A stretch of DNA of 64,000 nt from assembly GCF_021278965.1 (NCBI RefSeq), contig NZ_CP065589.1, positions 1,121,001 through 1,185,000 on the forward strand. Reading direction: 5' to 3'. Under the pieces are notes generated by a model. That model was not told the origin of the DNA and ran no database searches. It was given only the letters and a program-made list of their open reading frames with translations. Shown piece by piece: positions 1 through 9,422 of this stretch (positions within the stretch are counted from its first letter, which is position 1; each line of letters opens with the position of its first letter). The position numbers and the translations under genes are program-made. This DNA comes from Chryseobacterium capnotolerans. Lineage in GTDB: Bacteria > Bacteroidota > Bacteroidia > Flavobacteriales > Weeksellaceae.

Positions 1-83
1 GTTGGTTCCTTAACATATTTATTTTTATAATAACATAAGTATTACAGTTTTGTAAACTCCATCAATTATTTAGTTATTATACC

Positions 84-146
84 CTGTCATTCTGACGAAG
101 GAAGAATCTGATCTACATTTTAATCTCTTCATTTGTCAGGATGACA
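84..146. repeat. Imperfect inverted repeat, intergenic
   Basis: The arm TGTCATTCTGACGAA (about 85-102) is mirrored by TTTGTCAGGATGACA (about 132-147) around a 30-base spacer. The pairing is imperfect but clear. It lies downstream of the minus-strand topoisomerase gene. The arm TGTCATTCTGACGAAGG resembles a dispersed intergenic element that I recall from Bacteroidota genomes. It could instead be a weak terminator, but there is no T run. Confidence 0.4.
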
Positions 147-236
147 ATAAAAACTTCAAATAATTAAAATGCGGTTTAGAAAAATGTAGTCCGATAGTAC
201 TTCCAACCTCCAGCTTCCCTTCTTCCAGCCCAAAAA

Positions 237-1343
237 CTACAACTTCTCATTCTCCAACATTTTAATCACCAGCTTCTCCTCTTGGGTAAGGTCGGCTTTT
301 CCATCATTTTCTTCAATGATTTCCAGCTCGTCAAGATATTTCTTGATGGTATTGTTCTCGTAAAGATTGATTACTAAAGGATGGACATAATATTTTCTGC
401 AGACCGTATTGGTATTTCCCAAATGTTCAGCAACGATGTCCAACGCTTCTTTTACATTTTTTTTATACTGAGTGTCATTTTCAGCATACCCGATTTCTTT
501 AAATGCAATCAGGGCATTTACAGTTCCTGACCAGGTTCTGAAATCCTTGGCTGTGAAATCTTCACCACTTATTTCTTTAATGTAGTCATTCACCATTCCA
601 GAGTCTATGGAATGCCGGTTTCCTTCATCATCCAGATATTGAAAAAGCTCTTTGCCGGGAATATCCTTACATTTCTGTACAAGTCTTGCCAATCTCTTAC
701 TTCTGAGATCCACATGATGCATAATACCTTTTTTTCCTTTGAATGAAAAAGTTATTTTTTGTCCTTTTATTTCAACATGCTTATCCTTCAAAGTAGTAAG
801 TCCGAACGAACCATATAGTTTCTCATAAATAGTATTGCCGATACGGATATTCGTTCTTTGCATAAGACTGACGATCAGGGCGAGGATTTTCCGTTTTTCA
901 AAATTTCTTAAGGCAAGATCCTGCTCGATATGAAGTCTTATATCTGGTAATGCATACCCGAACTGAAGCATTCTGTAGAATTTTGTATGATTTCTCAAAG
1001 CACTCCATAAAGGATGATAACGGTACTGTTTCCTTTTTTTGACATCAAAACCTGTGGCCTGGAGATGCCCATTTTCTAAAGCACAAATCCATACATTTTC
1101 CCAAGCCGGGGGAATGACAAGTTTATTAATTCTTATTATTTCATCCTTATCGCGGATTTTTTCTCCATCCTTATAATAAGAATACTTCTTGCCTGTTTTT
1201 TTACGAGTGATTCCGTCAGTTTCTGCATCGGTGGTATAAATAAGATGTACCGCCTTTGCAGAAGCTTCCGGATCCTTCATGATTTTAACAATCTTTGATG
1301 GTTTCAGGTGAGAAATAATTTCTAAATCTGTATTCTTCTCCAT
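237..1343 (-). CDS. DNA topoisomerase IB
   Basis: This is a poxvirus/bacterial-type IB topoisomerase, which relaxes supercoils through a 3'-phosphotyrosyl intermediate. The 368-residue length is normal for the bacterial family. The catalytic tyrosine lies in the motif CRKYYVHP (Tyr 318 or 319), and the core contains the expected basic residues, including the segment KDFRTWSGT that holds the second active-site arginine. The N-terminal domain includes VIPPAWENVWIC, typical of the family. The ATG at 1343 is well placed and the next minus-strand gene begins 10 bases upstream. I am confident of the family; the physiological role (supercoil relaxation) is inferred from relatives. Confidence 0.93.
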   Translation of the reverse strand: MEKNTDLEIISHLKPSKIVKIMKDPEASAKAVHLIYTTDAETDGITRKKTGKKYSYYKDGEKIRDKDEIIRINKLVIPPAWENVWICALENGHLQATGFDVKKRKQYRYHPLWSALRNHTKFYRMLQFGYALPDIRLHIEQDLALRNFEKRKILALIVSLMQRTNIRIGNTIYEKLYGSFGLTTLKDKHVEIKGQKITFSFKGKKGIMHHVDLRSKRLARLVQKCKDIPGKELFQYLDDEGNRHSIDSGMVNDYIKEISGEDFTAKDFRTWSGTVNALIAFKEIGYAENDTQYKKNVKEALDIVAEHLGNTNTVCRKYYVHPLVINLYENNTIKKYLDELEIIEENDGKADLTQEEKLVIKMLENEKL

Positions 1344-1352
1344 AGAAAATGG

Positions 1353-1520
1353 TTAAGAGTTTTTACCCTTCGAAAAGATCAGTAAAAGAATCACTACTAT
1401 TACACAGACTAAGAAAATTCCCCACCACATTCCGGCTTTAAAGATTGTTCCTACTGCTTCACAACTTGTTAATGTTAACAAACTTAATATCGTAATACTG
1501 TATAAGCTCCATTTTTTCAT
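1353..1520 (-). CDS. Small lipoprotein-like membrane peptide (55 aa)
   Basis: A 55-codon frame starts at ATG 1520 and stops at TAA 1353. It begins MKKWSLYSITILSLL and then has LTLTSCEA, a good lipobox with Cys at about residue 20. A second hydrophobic stretch (about residues 33-50) ends in the basic tail FSKGKNS. Similar short proteins with a 'SCE(A/V)(V/I)G.IFKAGMW' pattern are common in Flavobacteria and are usually hypothetical. It sits between the DUF6526 gene and the topoisomerase gene on the same strand, probably in one transcript. Function is unknown. Confidence 0.7.
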   Translation of the reverse strand: MKKWSLYSITILSLLTLTSCEAVGTIFKAGMWWGIFLVCVIVVILLLIFSKGKNS

Positions 1521-1544
1521 AGGTGTATATTTTGTTGGTGTCAG

Positions 1545-1982
1545 TTAAATTCGAAGCAGGTCAGGCTTCCAGTTTTTGATGGATTTTTTGATCTCATCTC
1601 CTGAAATATTCTCGTGAATTGCCCTGTACAAAAGTTCCTTAAATTCATCATCATAGGTAAATCTTAAGGCTGCAATCTGATCGAACCTTAATTTTTCAAC
1701 CGTTTCATCAGATCTTCTATTAAAAATTTCAAAATACCGCTGTCTAAATTCAAGAATCACGATACGATTTTGAAGACCTAATGCATAATGCTGTCTGGTC
1801 ATAAATGCCAGATAAAAAAGCAGAAAAATCACAATTGAAAATAAAATCCAGATCAGCTGGTTACCAGGATCATCCCAGATTTTATAGATTCCCAAAATCT
1901 CCAAAACAATTAATAAAGGGAGATAAATAAAATGATGAGGTGGATAAAATTTTCTGTGGTTATTGTAGTTCTGCTGTTTCAT
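1545..1982 (-). CDS. DUF6526 family membrane protein
   Basis: A 145-residue protein with the N-terminal signature QNYNNHRKFYPPHHF that I associate with DUF6526. Two membrane segments follow (about residues 19-33 and 43-61), then a soluble C-terminal domain of about 80 residues containing RFDQIAALRF. The family is common in Bacteroidota and its function is unknown. The ATG at 1982 directly precedes the conserved signature, which supports this start. It is the first of three same-strand genes (this one, the 55-residue lipoprotein, the topoisomerase). Confidence 0.82.
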   Translation of the reverse strand: MKQQNYNNHRKFYPPHHFIYLPLLIVLEILGIYKIWDDPGNQLIWILFSIVIFLLFYLAFMTRQHYALGLQNRIVILEFRQRYFEIFNRRSDETVEKLRFDQIAALRFTYDDEFKELLYRAIHENISGDEIKKSIKNWKPDLLRI

Positions 1983-2272
1983 AGGTGTAATGTAGCAATA
2001 ATCTTTCCATAAATTTATTATTTTAATAAAAAATCACATTTTATGGTATGGATTTTACTTTTTTAAAAAATTACATAGTGAATTGAACCTTACCATCCAT
2101 GTATATGGTTTAGATAAGTTGTTATTTAGATATATAGACTGGAGTATTAAAAAATTATGGGATCTCCTTGTTTTCAGTCAAAATTCATAAAAAAATAACA
2201 TATCATTAGGAAAAATAGGGACTTTATTTGATCCTTCGACTTTAAATTTTTCGTAACTTTCGGTGTTTAAAA

Positions 2273-4051
2273 ATGAAAAGAATGACTTCAAAGGAAAAAG
2301 TTGCTGCGCTTCGTGAAGAAATGCAGAAAAATAATGTTGATGCATTTATAGTATATTCTGCAGATCCACACATGAGTGAGTACCTTCCTGAAGAATGGCA
2401 GGAAAGAGCATGGCTGTCAGGATTCTTAGGTTCTGCCGGTTTTGTAGTAGTAACAAAAGACAAGGCTGGGCTTTGGACAGACGGAAGATACTTTACACAG
2501 GCTGCTATTGAACTGGACGGTTCAGGAATCGACCTTTTTAAAGACGGAATAGAAGGAACTCCTAATTATATAGATTGGATCATTTCTGAAATTCCGACTG
2601 GAGGTAAAGTGGCTGTCAATGCTTTAGCGGCTTCTAATGCTAACTGGGAACTCCTTTCTCAAAAATTAAATTCAAAAAATATTACCCTTGCAGATATTCC
2701 TCTTTTAAAGGAGGTTTGGAAAGACAGAGGAACACCATCTGCTAATCCAATCTTTGTACATCCTGTAGAAAGAGCCGGGAAATCTGTAGCAGACAAATTG
2801 GCTGCCATCCGTCAGGAAATGGAAGACCAGGAAGCAACGGTTCATATTATTTCAAGTCTTGATGATGTGGCATGGACTTCCAACCTGAGAGGAAGTGATG
2901 TACAGAGCAACCCTGTATTTTTAGGATATATTGTGATTACTAAAAATGATGCTGTTTTATTCACTGGTCTTGAAAAACTTGAAGTAGAAGCAAGAAAGCA
3001 AATGGACGATTCTTTCGTAAAAATGATGCCTTACGAAGAATTCTATAATTATCTGAAAGCTTTCAAAAATGAAAAAATATTGGTTTCCCCAAACAGCAAC
3101 CAGCAGATTTTTGAAACATTAAAAGCGGATAACCAATTTATCAAAGCTCCCGTACCAGGAAACCTGATGAAAGCTCAGAAAAATGAAACTGAGTTGGAAG
3201 GCTTCAGAACAGTAATGGTAAGAGACGGAGTAGCGATGGTAAAATTCCTTTACTGGCTGACTCATAATGCAGGAAAAGAAGCGATGAATGAATATTCTAT
3301 CGGTGAAAAACTGAGAGACTTCCGTGCTGCAGGAGAAAACTTTGTGGGAGAAAGCTTCGGTTCTATCGTTGGATACAAAGACAATGGAGCGATCATGCAC
3401 TATTCTGCTAAAAAAGAAGGAAGTAAAGAGGTAACCAATCAAGATACAATCCTTGTAGATTCAGGAGGTCAGTACCTTGAAGGAACTACAGATATTACAA
3501 GAACTTTTGCACTGGGAACACCTTCTGAAGAGTTTAAAAGAAATTCTACATTGGTATTACAGGGATTGATCCGTTTATCTATGGTGAAGTTCCCTAAAGG
3601 CACAAAAGGAGTACAGCTTGATGCTATTGCAAGACTTCCGCTGTGGATGGAAGCTAAAGACTTCAACCACGGAACAGGACATGGAGTAGGAAGTTTCATG
3701 AATGTTCACGAAGGTCCGCAAAACATCAGAAAAGACTTAAATCCTCAGGAGCTTCTTCCGGGAATGGTGTTGTCCAACGAACCTGGATATTATCTTGAAG
3801 GGCATTACGGAATCCGTCATGAGAACCTTATTGCAGTAAAAAAAGCAGAGAAAACAATTCACGGAACCTTTTATGAATTTGAAACATTAACGTTCTGCCC
3901 ATTCTTTAAAGATACTGTAGTAAAGGAAATTCTTTCAGAAAGTGAAATTGCATGGTTAAACGGTTACCATAAAACATGTGAAGAAAAGCTGGCTCCTCAT
4001 TTGGAAGGAGAAGTGAAAGAATGGTTCTTACAACTGGTAAGCCCATTATAA
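2273..4051 (+). CDS. pepP: Xaa-Pro aminopeptidase, M24B family
   Basis: A cytoplasmic metallopeptidase that removes the N-terminal residue before proline. At 592 residues it matches the long three-domain aminopeptidase P type: two creatinase-like N-terminal domains (about 1-160 and 165-320) and a C-terminal pita-bread domain. Metal and active-site motifs are present: VDSGGQY, DITRT, HGTGHGVGSF, NEPGYY and GIRHENL. The reading frame has ATG at 2273 and another at 2282; both precede the SKEKVAALREEM helix, so the exact start is uncertain by three codons. It is monocistronic, followed by a terminator at 4143. The symbol is used in the general family sense. Confidence 0.93.
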   Translation: MKRMTSKEKVAALREEMQKNNVDAFIVYSADPHMSEYLPEEWQERAWLSGFLGSAGFVVVTKDKAGLWTDGRYFTQAAIELDGSGIDLFKDGIEGTPNYIDWIISEIPTGGKVAVNALAASNANWELLSQKLNSKNITLADIPLLKEVWKDRGTPSANPIFVHPVERAGKSVADKLAAIRQEMEDQEATVHIISSLDDVAWTSNLRGSDVQSNPVFLGYIVITKNDAVLFTGLEKLEVEARKQMDDSFVKMMPYEEFYNYLKAFKNEKILVSPNSNQQIFETLKADNQFIKAPVPGNLMKAQKNETELEGFRTVMVRDGVAMVKFLYWLTHNAGKEAMNEYSIGEKLRDFRAAGENFVGESFGSIVGYKDNGAIMHYSAKKEGSKEVTNQDTILVDSGGQYLEGTTDITRTFALGTPSEEFKRNSTLVLQGLIRLSMVKFPKGTKGVQLDAIARLPLWMEAKDFNHGTGHGVGSFMNVHEGPQNIRKDLNPQELLPGMVLSNEPGYYLEGHYGIRHENLIAVKKAEKTIHGTFYEFETLTFCPFFKDTVVKEILSESEIAWLNGYHKTCEEKLAPHLEGEVKEWFLQLVSPL

Positions 4052-4142
4052 GAAACTAAAGTCAATGTTGAAGAACTTTAAACCCAAAACATTGAACTTT
4101 AAACTTTAAAAATATTAAACAAAATAATTGTTAGATCAGTAA

Positions 4143-4174
4143 AAGTCCTGTAAGTTGTCTTGCAGGGCTTTTTT
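4143..4174 (+). terminator. Rho-independent terminator after the aminopeptidase gene
   Basis: Stem AAGTCCTGTAAG (4143-4154) pairs with CTTGCAGGGCTT (4159-4170), with two G-T pairs, a TTGT loop and a following run of T. It lies 90 bases past the stop of the Xaa-Pro aminopeptidase gene on the same strand. Confidence 0.75.
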
Positions 4175-4244
4175 ATGTATACAACCGTATTTTCACGGAT
4201 AAAATTCTAGGGATTCTCCTGATGATGGGAATTAGCGGTCTATC

Positions 4245-4324
4245 TATCTTTGCATCAACAAACATCATTCATACTTTCATATAATAACAATTGGTACGAT
4301 CATCCCGCCCTGGGATGATTTTTT
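4245..4324 (+). ncRNA. Candidate intergenic small RNA with own promoter box and terminator
   Basis: The sequence TATCTTTG at 4245-4252 matches the Bacteroidota -7 box TAnnTTTG. About 45 bases on, ATCATCCC (4299-4306) pairs perfectly with GGGATGAT (4312-4319) around GCCCT and is followed by six Ts, a textbook terminator. No open frame lies between. Transcription from about 4258 would give an RNA of roughly 67 bases. No good -33 TTTG box is seen at the expected distance, so the promoter call is weak. It could instead be the leftover end of a lost gene. Confidence 0.3.
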
Positions 4325-4325
4325 A

Positions 4326-4480
4326 TAGTTGGAAGCAGGAAAAATGGAAGCTACTGTTCATAGTATAATTACTTCTGGCTACTATAAATTAGCTGAAAAG
4401 AAAAGGATATCTATTCTTTTAACCTTCATTACTTCCATCTCCCAGCCTCCATCTTCCTGCCATTTCCGCCTAACTTTCTT
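4326..4480. repeat. Purine-rich GGAAG/GGCTGG inverted repeat
   Basis: The segment GGAAGCAGGAAAAATGGAAG (4332-4351) faces a complementary block CTTCCATCTCCCAGCC / CATCTTCCTGCCATTT (4432-4467). Related GGAAGCTGGAAG-type strings occur at about 190-230 and 22640-22668. They look like a dispersed intergenic repeat of this genome. No coding potential is evident between the aminopeptidase gene and the regulator at 4542 other than the candidate small RNA. Confidence 0.4.
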
Positions 4481-4541
4481 GCCCCGGATGTAATTTTCTA
4501 ATAAGTTTTATTTATTTTCGCCATATTAAGAAATCCAACCC

Positions 4542-5108
4542 ATGATACATGATTTTTTTCGGAGTTTTAATCTGTTTTCAGAAGATGAAATTGAGACGTT
4601 TCTGAAGCTTTTTGAGATCAGGAAAGTCAGTAAGAACGAATATTTTATTCAGGAAGGTGAGAAATGTAAGGAAGTAGCTTTTATACAATCAGGGATTTTC
4701 CGTTCTTTCTATCTTTCTGATGACGGAAAAGATATCACCTATTGTTTCAGGTTTCCCAATATGATGATGGCAGCTTATTCATCATTTATTTCCGGCTGCC
4801 TTAGTAAAGAAAGTATGCAGGCGATTACAGATGCAGAGCTTTTGATTTTGAAGAAAGAAAAGATGGATACTTTGATTCAGGATCATCTCAACTGGACAAA
4901 GTTTTTAAAGATGATTGCCGAACAGGAATATCTTGAATTAGAAAATCGCTTTTTTCAGTTTCAGAGAGACAGTGCAACCCAGCGTTATGCAGCACTTCTT
5001 GAAAACTATCCGGATTATATTCAGAAAATCCCGTTACAGTATCTTGCTTCTTACCTGGGGATTACACAACGGCATTTAAGCCGCATCAGAAAAGAGATTT
5101 CTTTTTAG
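4542..5108 (+). CDS. Crp/Fnr family transcriptional regulator
   Basis: A 188-residue regulator with an N-terminal cyclic-nucleotide-binding-like beta barrel (about 25-115, with NEYFIQEGEKCKEVAFIQSG) and a short C-terminal winged-helix DNA-binding part (PLQYLASYLGITQRHLSRIR). Bacteroidota have many such short Crp-like proteins, often without conserved cAMP-contacting residues, and the ligand cannot be read here. It lies 53 bases upstream of the saccharopine-dehydrogenase-like gene and the NAD(P)H oxidoreductase gene, so it may regulate them. The start at 4542 gives the standard N-terminus MIHDFFRSFNLFSEDE. Confidence 0.88.
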   Translation: MIHDFFRSFNLFSEDEIETFLKLFEIRKVSKNEYFIQEGEKCKEVAFIQSGIFRSFYLSDDGKDITYCFRFPNMMMAAYSSFISGCLSKESMQAITDAELLILKKEKMDTLIQDHLNWTKFLKMIAEQEYLELENRFFQFQRDSATQRYAALLENYPDYIQKIPLQYLASYLGITQRHLSRIRKEISF

Positions 5109-5161
5109 ACATTTGTCCTGTTGATTGGTTGATAGGCTCTATAATTTTGTCAAAAAAATAG

Positions 5162-6186
5162 ATGGAGCACAATATTCTGATTATAGGCGGAAACGGATTG
5201 GTGGGCAAAACAATTGTCCGTATTTTACACACGAGAAACCCTCATCTCAATATTTTTATTGGCGGGCGTAAAGGAGGAAGTACAGGAAGACATCTGACCA
5301 TTGATGTGACGGATCCCAGTTCTTTTCAGGTAATTACTGATAACAAAATAAACCTTATTATTCTTTCAGTGAATGATAAGTCTGATCATATCCTCAAATA
5401 TGCCATTGAAAATCATATCGATTATCTGGATATCACAAAGCCTACTCCGGATCTGGTAAAGGCTTATGCTATTGCCGGAAAATCGGATATCAGCAGCAGG
5501 ATTGTTTTCAGTTCCGGCTGGATGGGGGAATTGTTCCTGGACTGGTCAATATTCTTTCAAAAGATAATGCAGATGTTCGGGGGGTAAAGCTCTTTGTATA
5601 TTATTCTGTAAAAGATTTGGCAGGGGAGAGTTCCGCTCATTTTATGGCAGAAAATGTTGCTGTTCCTTTTCATGATTATAAAAATGATCAGCCTAATTCT
5701 ATCAGGCACTTTTTAAACACTGAAGCTTTTGACTTTTCTTTTGGGATTGGAAAGAGGAATGCCTACAATTTTGATGTTCCCGATCTGTACATTTTAAATA
5801 AGGTTGAAAGAGTTCCTAATGTGAGTGTAAAGATGACCTACAGTTCAAAGTTTATTACCTGGCTCCTTGGTACTTTCCAATATATCCGGCTTTTTGATAT
5901 TTTATCCTTAAAAGAAAGAAGAAAGATCTTTGGGACCAGTGGAAATGGAGATCAGGCGGTCTTTGAAATTCTTGTACACGATAAAAATGGTCATAAAAAA
6001 CTGAGTCTGCAGAGTACAAAAGGGCAAGCCGAACTTACAGCTTTATCAGCAGTTTTACACACCGAAGAATTACTGAGAAATCCTCATGAACATAATGTGT
6101 ATTTCAGCCACCAGCTGCATGAGCCTATATCATTGCTGGCGCAGCTTAATGCCTATGAAACAATTAATATCAACATAGCACAATGA
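5162..6186 (+). pseudogene. Saccharopine dehydrogenase-like NAD(P)-binding protein, frame broken
   Basis: Two frames encode consecutive parts of one protein. The first (5162-5587) begins MEHNILIIGGNGLVGKTIVR, a Rossmann fold with a GGNGLVG nucleotide-binding motif. The second continues from about 5524 to 6186. The break is at a run of five G (5524-5528): with six, the protein reads SSGWMGGIVPGLVNILSK and stays open for about 341 residues. The family includes saccharopine dehydrogenase-like oxidoreductases of unclear substrate. The downstream oxidoreductase start overlaps its stop (ATGA), arguing that the full frame is translated in the living cell. Either a homopolymer error or a recent mutation. 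Confidence 0.75.
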
Positions 6187-6761
6187 AAAAAATAGTTATA
6201 ATCAATGGACATCCGAATAAGGAATCTTTCAATTTCGGTGTTGCAGAAGCGTATAAAAGCGGAGCTATAGAAGCAGGAGCAGAAATAAAAGAAATTATCA
6301 TTGCAGATCTGAATTTTAATCCGAATTTACAATTTGGATATCAAAAAAGAATGGAACTCGAACCGGATTTGCTGAAGGCCTGGGAGATTATTCAGTGGTC
6401 GGATCATCTGGTATGGATACATCCTGTCTGGTGGGGAGGCTTACCCGCCTTGATGAAAGGCTTTATAGACCGGCTTTTTCTTCCGGGATTAGCTTATAAA
6501 TACAGAGAGAATTCTTTGTGGTGGGATAAACTTCTAAAAGGAAAAACAGCTCACATCATCACAACAATCGATCAGCCGGGCTGGTATTACCGTTTGATGT
6601 ACGGAAGACCAAGTGTGAATCAGCTTAAGGTATCAACACTGGAGTTTTGTGGAGTAAAGCCGGTGAAGGTAACCTATCTGGGGATTATCCGGAATTCTAA
6701 TGAGAAGCAGAGGGAAAAGTGGTTGAAGCAGGTAAGATTTTTGGGACAAAAACTAAAATAG
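6183..6761 (+). CDS. NAD(P)H-dependent flavin oxidoreductase, NQO/KefF-type flavodoxin fold
   Basis: A 192-residue FMN/FAD-dependent quinone-reductase-like protein. Evidence is the start KKIVIINGHPNKESFN, the central WSDHLVWIHPVWWGGLPALMK motif and GFIDRLFLPG, all typical of NAD(P)H dehydrogenase (quinone) / KefF-like proteins. It would transfer two electrons from NAD(P)H to quinones or similar electrophiles. The ATG overlaps the previous stop by four bases, so the two are translationally coupled. The electron acceptor cannot be told from sequence. Confidence 0.88.
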   Translation: MKKIVIINGHPNKESFNFGVAEAYKSGAIEAGAEIKEIIIADLNFNPNLQFGYQKRMELEPDLLKAWEIIQWSDHLVWIHPVWWGGLPALMKGFIDRLFLPGLAYKYRENSLWWDKLLKGKTAHIITTIDQPGWYYRLMYGRPSVNQLKVSTLEFCGVKPVKVTYLGIIRNSNEKQREKWLKQVRFLGQKLK

Positions 6762-6787
6762 AATAATATTGAATAAAAACAGAGGTT

Positions 6788-6824
6788 GGAAACTCTTACA
6801 GGGATCTGTTTTATAAGAGTTTCC
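6788..6824. terminator. Bidirectional terminator between convergent genes
   Basis: GGAAACTCTTA (6788-6798) pairs perfectly with TAAGAGTTTCC (6814-6824). The hairpin sits between the oxidoreductase gene (ends 6761, plus) and the flavoprotein gene (ends 6838, minus). It has no long T run, so its efficiency is uncertain. Confidence 0.55.
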
Positions 6825-6837
6825 TCCTTCCTGTCTT

Positions 6838-7560
6838 TTACAGTCCCTTTTTCCCTTCTATCCAATACGCCTGCGACCTAATGCATCTGGACGAGACGCC
6901 TTTAGATTTAAGAAATTTTCTTATCAGTGACATCCGGGTTCCGTTCCCGGTAAGATAAAAAACAGCATCGTCATTGTAGATGGCTTCTTTTTCTTCTCTC
7001 AGAAAGTCAGTTAATGCTTCAATGATTCTCATCGTGCTGTTTTTGGGACTGTGATAACCATATAAATTGAGATTTTCCAAAGCCTGAGCTTCTTCCAACT
7101 CATGAAGACAAATAAATGAAGAACCACATTCTTCAACAGCTTCTTTGATGGAAAGTGAGCTTCCTAAAGAAGTTTCATCTCCTATTGAGAAATGGATTTT
7201 TGCATCTGGTTCAAAAAAACGCTTTCCTCTCGGTATTAAAATTTTTATAGAATCTCCAACGGATAAACCAGCTGTGAAGAGACTCCCCGCCGAAGAATCA
7301 TTATGAATATGAAATAAGACTTCAAACGTTCCTGCTTCTCTATTGAAATTGAAAGGCGAGTAATTGCGGAAATCTCTTTCGTTAACCCTGATTCCTATAG
7401 CGTAAGCGGGTTCAAACTGAATATCCTGCAAATCGGTTTCAAAACGTATAAGGCGAAGCGTTGGAGAAATATTTTCTATATGAATAACTTTACAATCTTT
7501 AAATTTTGAGGACCATACATTTTCTACTGTATCATTGATCCATTTTGGTAAACTTGGCAT
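6838..7560 (-). CDS. Siderophore-interacting-type FAD-binding oxidoreductase
   Basis: A 240-residue protein with an N-terminal FAD-binding barrel that has the RNYSPFNF motif (the RxYS-type flavin-binding signature) and FHIHNDSSAGSLF. A C-terminal NADP-binding-like half ends in SQAYWIEGKKG, equivalent to the KGYWRxGxxG ending of siderophore-interacting ferric reductases (SIP, ViuB family). The predicted role is reductive release of iron from ferric siderophores in the cytoplasm. The NAD(P)-domain motifs are diverged, so substrate and donor are uncertain. It lies upstream of, and on the same strand as, no other metal gene. Confidence 0.8.
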   Translation of the reverse strand: MPSLPKWINDTVENVWSSKFKDCKVIHIENISPTLRLIRFETDLQDIQFEPAYAIGIRVNERDFRNYSPFNFNREAGTFEVLFHIHNDSSAGSLFTAGLSVGDSIKILIPRGKRFFEPDAKIHFSIGDETSLGSSLSIKEAVEECGSSFICLHELEEAQALENLNLYGYHSPKNSTMRIIEALTDFLREEKEAIYNDDAVFYLTGNGTRMSLIRKFLKSKGVSSRCIRSQAYWIEGKKGL

Positions 7561-7687
7561 AAATAATTTTTATGGCAAAGAAAGCTTCAAAATTAAAATA
7601 TACCGATAGCCGTTTCATGGGAATGGTTGGATAATTCGTGGGATGAGCGGTAGGATTCTTAAGTACAATGAAGAAAATACTGTGAAG

Positions 7688-8552
7688 CTATCTGTTGGTA
7701 CTTCTGAATTCTGAAGGTGACTGATCTTCTATTTTTGAAAACAAACGGCTAAAATAGGTGTGGTCATTATATCCTAATTCATAAGCGATTTCCTTTACTG
7801 TAAGATGGGTAAATACGAGTAAACGCTTGGCCTCAATTAAAATTTCATGATGAATCCAATGTTGTGCAGGTTTACCCGTTATTTCGCGAATTGATTCTGT
7901 GAGATATCCCCTTGAAATATTGAGTTTTTCTGCATATTCAGATGGACTTTTCATGGTTTTATAATTCTGGCGCACCATGATTTTGAATGCTCTTGTCAGT
8001 TGTAAAGAGCGGTTTTCGCCAGATGCTTGAGAAGAATTCTCTTTTGAATAGATAAAAGCAAACATTCCTATAAACGCATGAAGCAGAGATTGAATTACTG
8101 AAAAACCTTCTTTGGAAGCCAACGTTTCTTCATTATAAAAAGAATGAAGTATAGCAGCCGAATTATTAAATTTTTCTATCCATGATTTTTTCCATCGTCA
8201 GAGGATATATTCCTTCCAGAGATTCCTCAAAAACAGAGCGTACATTATCCGGAACCAGATCAGATTGTATGGCGACAAACCATCCGTTCACCTTATCCAT
8301 TAAAAGACCCTGATGCACTTGTCCTGGCAGCACACAGAAAATAGTAGAATCTTTAGCTTCAATAGTATTGAAATCAACCATCATTTTTACATGTCCGCTT
8401 TCCATGAAAGTAAATATATAATGACTGTCACGATGTATTCCTTTGTCCATAAGAATATTCTCTGCATGATAGGTATTTTCATCCATCCTTTTTATATGGA
8501 AGCGATGTTTGGAGATATCACTCAGATCGTAGGTTGGAATGGTATGCTTCAT
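7688..8552 (-). pseudogene. AraC family transcriptional regulator, frame broken
   Basis: The N-terminal sensor part is in one frame (8552 down to about 8186) and the C-terminal part in another (from about 8186 to 7688). The C-terminal part has two helix-turn-helix motifs, with NISRGYLTESIREITGK and LTVKEIAYELGYNDHTYFSR, the AraC signature. The frame changes in a run of six A on the coding strand (8186-8191); with five, the protein reads MEKSWIEKFNNSAAIL and is about 288 residues, the usual family length. Either an assembly indel or an inactivated gene. It is divergent to nothing and lies next to the LysE exporter, which it might control. Confidence 0.8.
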
Positions 8553-8585
8553 CTTTTTGAAACTTTTTTATTTCTGTATATTCAG

Positions 8586-9221
8586 TTATTTAGCTTTTGA
8601 AAAGGCCATTTTTACAGCCAGAAACACGAGTACACTTGCCATAAACCATTTCTGTACCTTAATCCATGCCGGATTATTGGAAAAAAACACCGCTACTTTT
8701 GCTGCGGTAAAGACTATCAAGAAATTAACGCTGAAACTAAGCAAAACCTGTACTACTCCAAGTTCTAAACTCTGGCTTAATATCGAGCCATATTCGGGTT
8801 TAATAAACTGAGGAAAAAATGATAAGTAGAATACTGCTACTTTGGGATTGAGTACATTGGTTAAGAAACCCACAGTGAATAGTTTTTTAGGACTGTCATG
8901 AGAAATACTATGATCTACCTCAAAAATATTTTTACTTTTAGGTTTGACCGCCTGATAAGCCAAATATAAAAGATAAACGGTTCCTGCCGCTTTAAGCACT
9001 GTATAAGTAAACGGAACGGCTAACAATACGGCCGTAAGCCCAAAAGAAACCATGACGATATGAAATATAAAACCACAGATAACACCAATCAATGAAATAA
9101 ATCCGGATTTTTTACCTTGAGTGATCGATTTTGAAATTAAATAAATCATATTGGGCCCAGGGCTGATAGCCAGTATAAGTGCCGCTGCCATAAAAAATGG
9201 GAGGTCCTGAAATGGAATCAT
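8586..9221 (-). CDS. LysE/RhtB family translocator
   Basis: A 211-residue inner-membrane exporter of amino acids or related solutes. The N-terminus PFFMAAALILAISPGPNMIYLI contains the family signature SPGPN, and about six membrane segments follow. GFLTNVLNPKVAVFYLSFFPQF is another hallmark of RhtB/LysE proteins. The start at 9221 fits the family. It lies 33 bases upstream of the AraC-type regulator gene on the same strand, so the two may share a transcript. The transported substrate cannot be predicted. Confidence 0.92.
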   Translation of the reverse strand: MIPFQDLPFFMAAALILAISPGPNMIYLISKSITQGKKSGFISLIGVICGFIFHIVMVSFGLTAVLLAVPFTYTVLKAAGTVYLLYLAYQAVKPKSKNIFEVDHSISHDSPKKLFTVGFLTNVLNPKVAVFYLSFFPQFIKPEYGSILSQSLELGVVQVLLSFSVNFLIVFTAAKVAVFFSNNPAWIKVQKWFMASVLVFLAVKMAFSKAK

Positions 9222-9422
9222 AAGTCAATAGGTTTTACAGGAAATTTTTCAGAGCAAAGATACGCGCTGTTTCTAATCTGATTTTGAAAAAATAAAAGAA
9301 TATTAAATTTTATTCAATCTCATTTTATTTTACACCTGAATGTGATTTAAAATAAATACCAGCCTATTTTTTTTGTAAATTTCAACTCATAAAATAATTA
9401 TCATTCAAAAATATTTATTACC

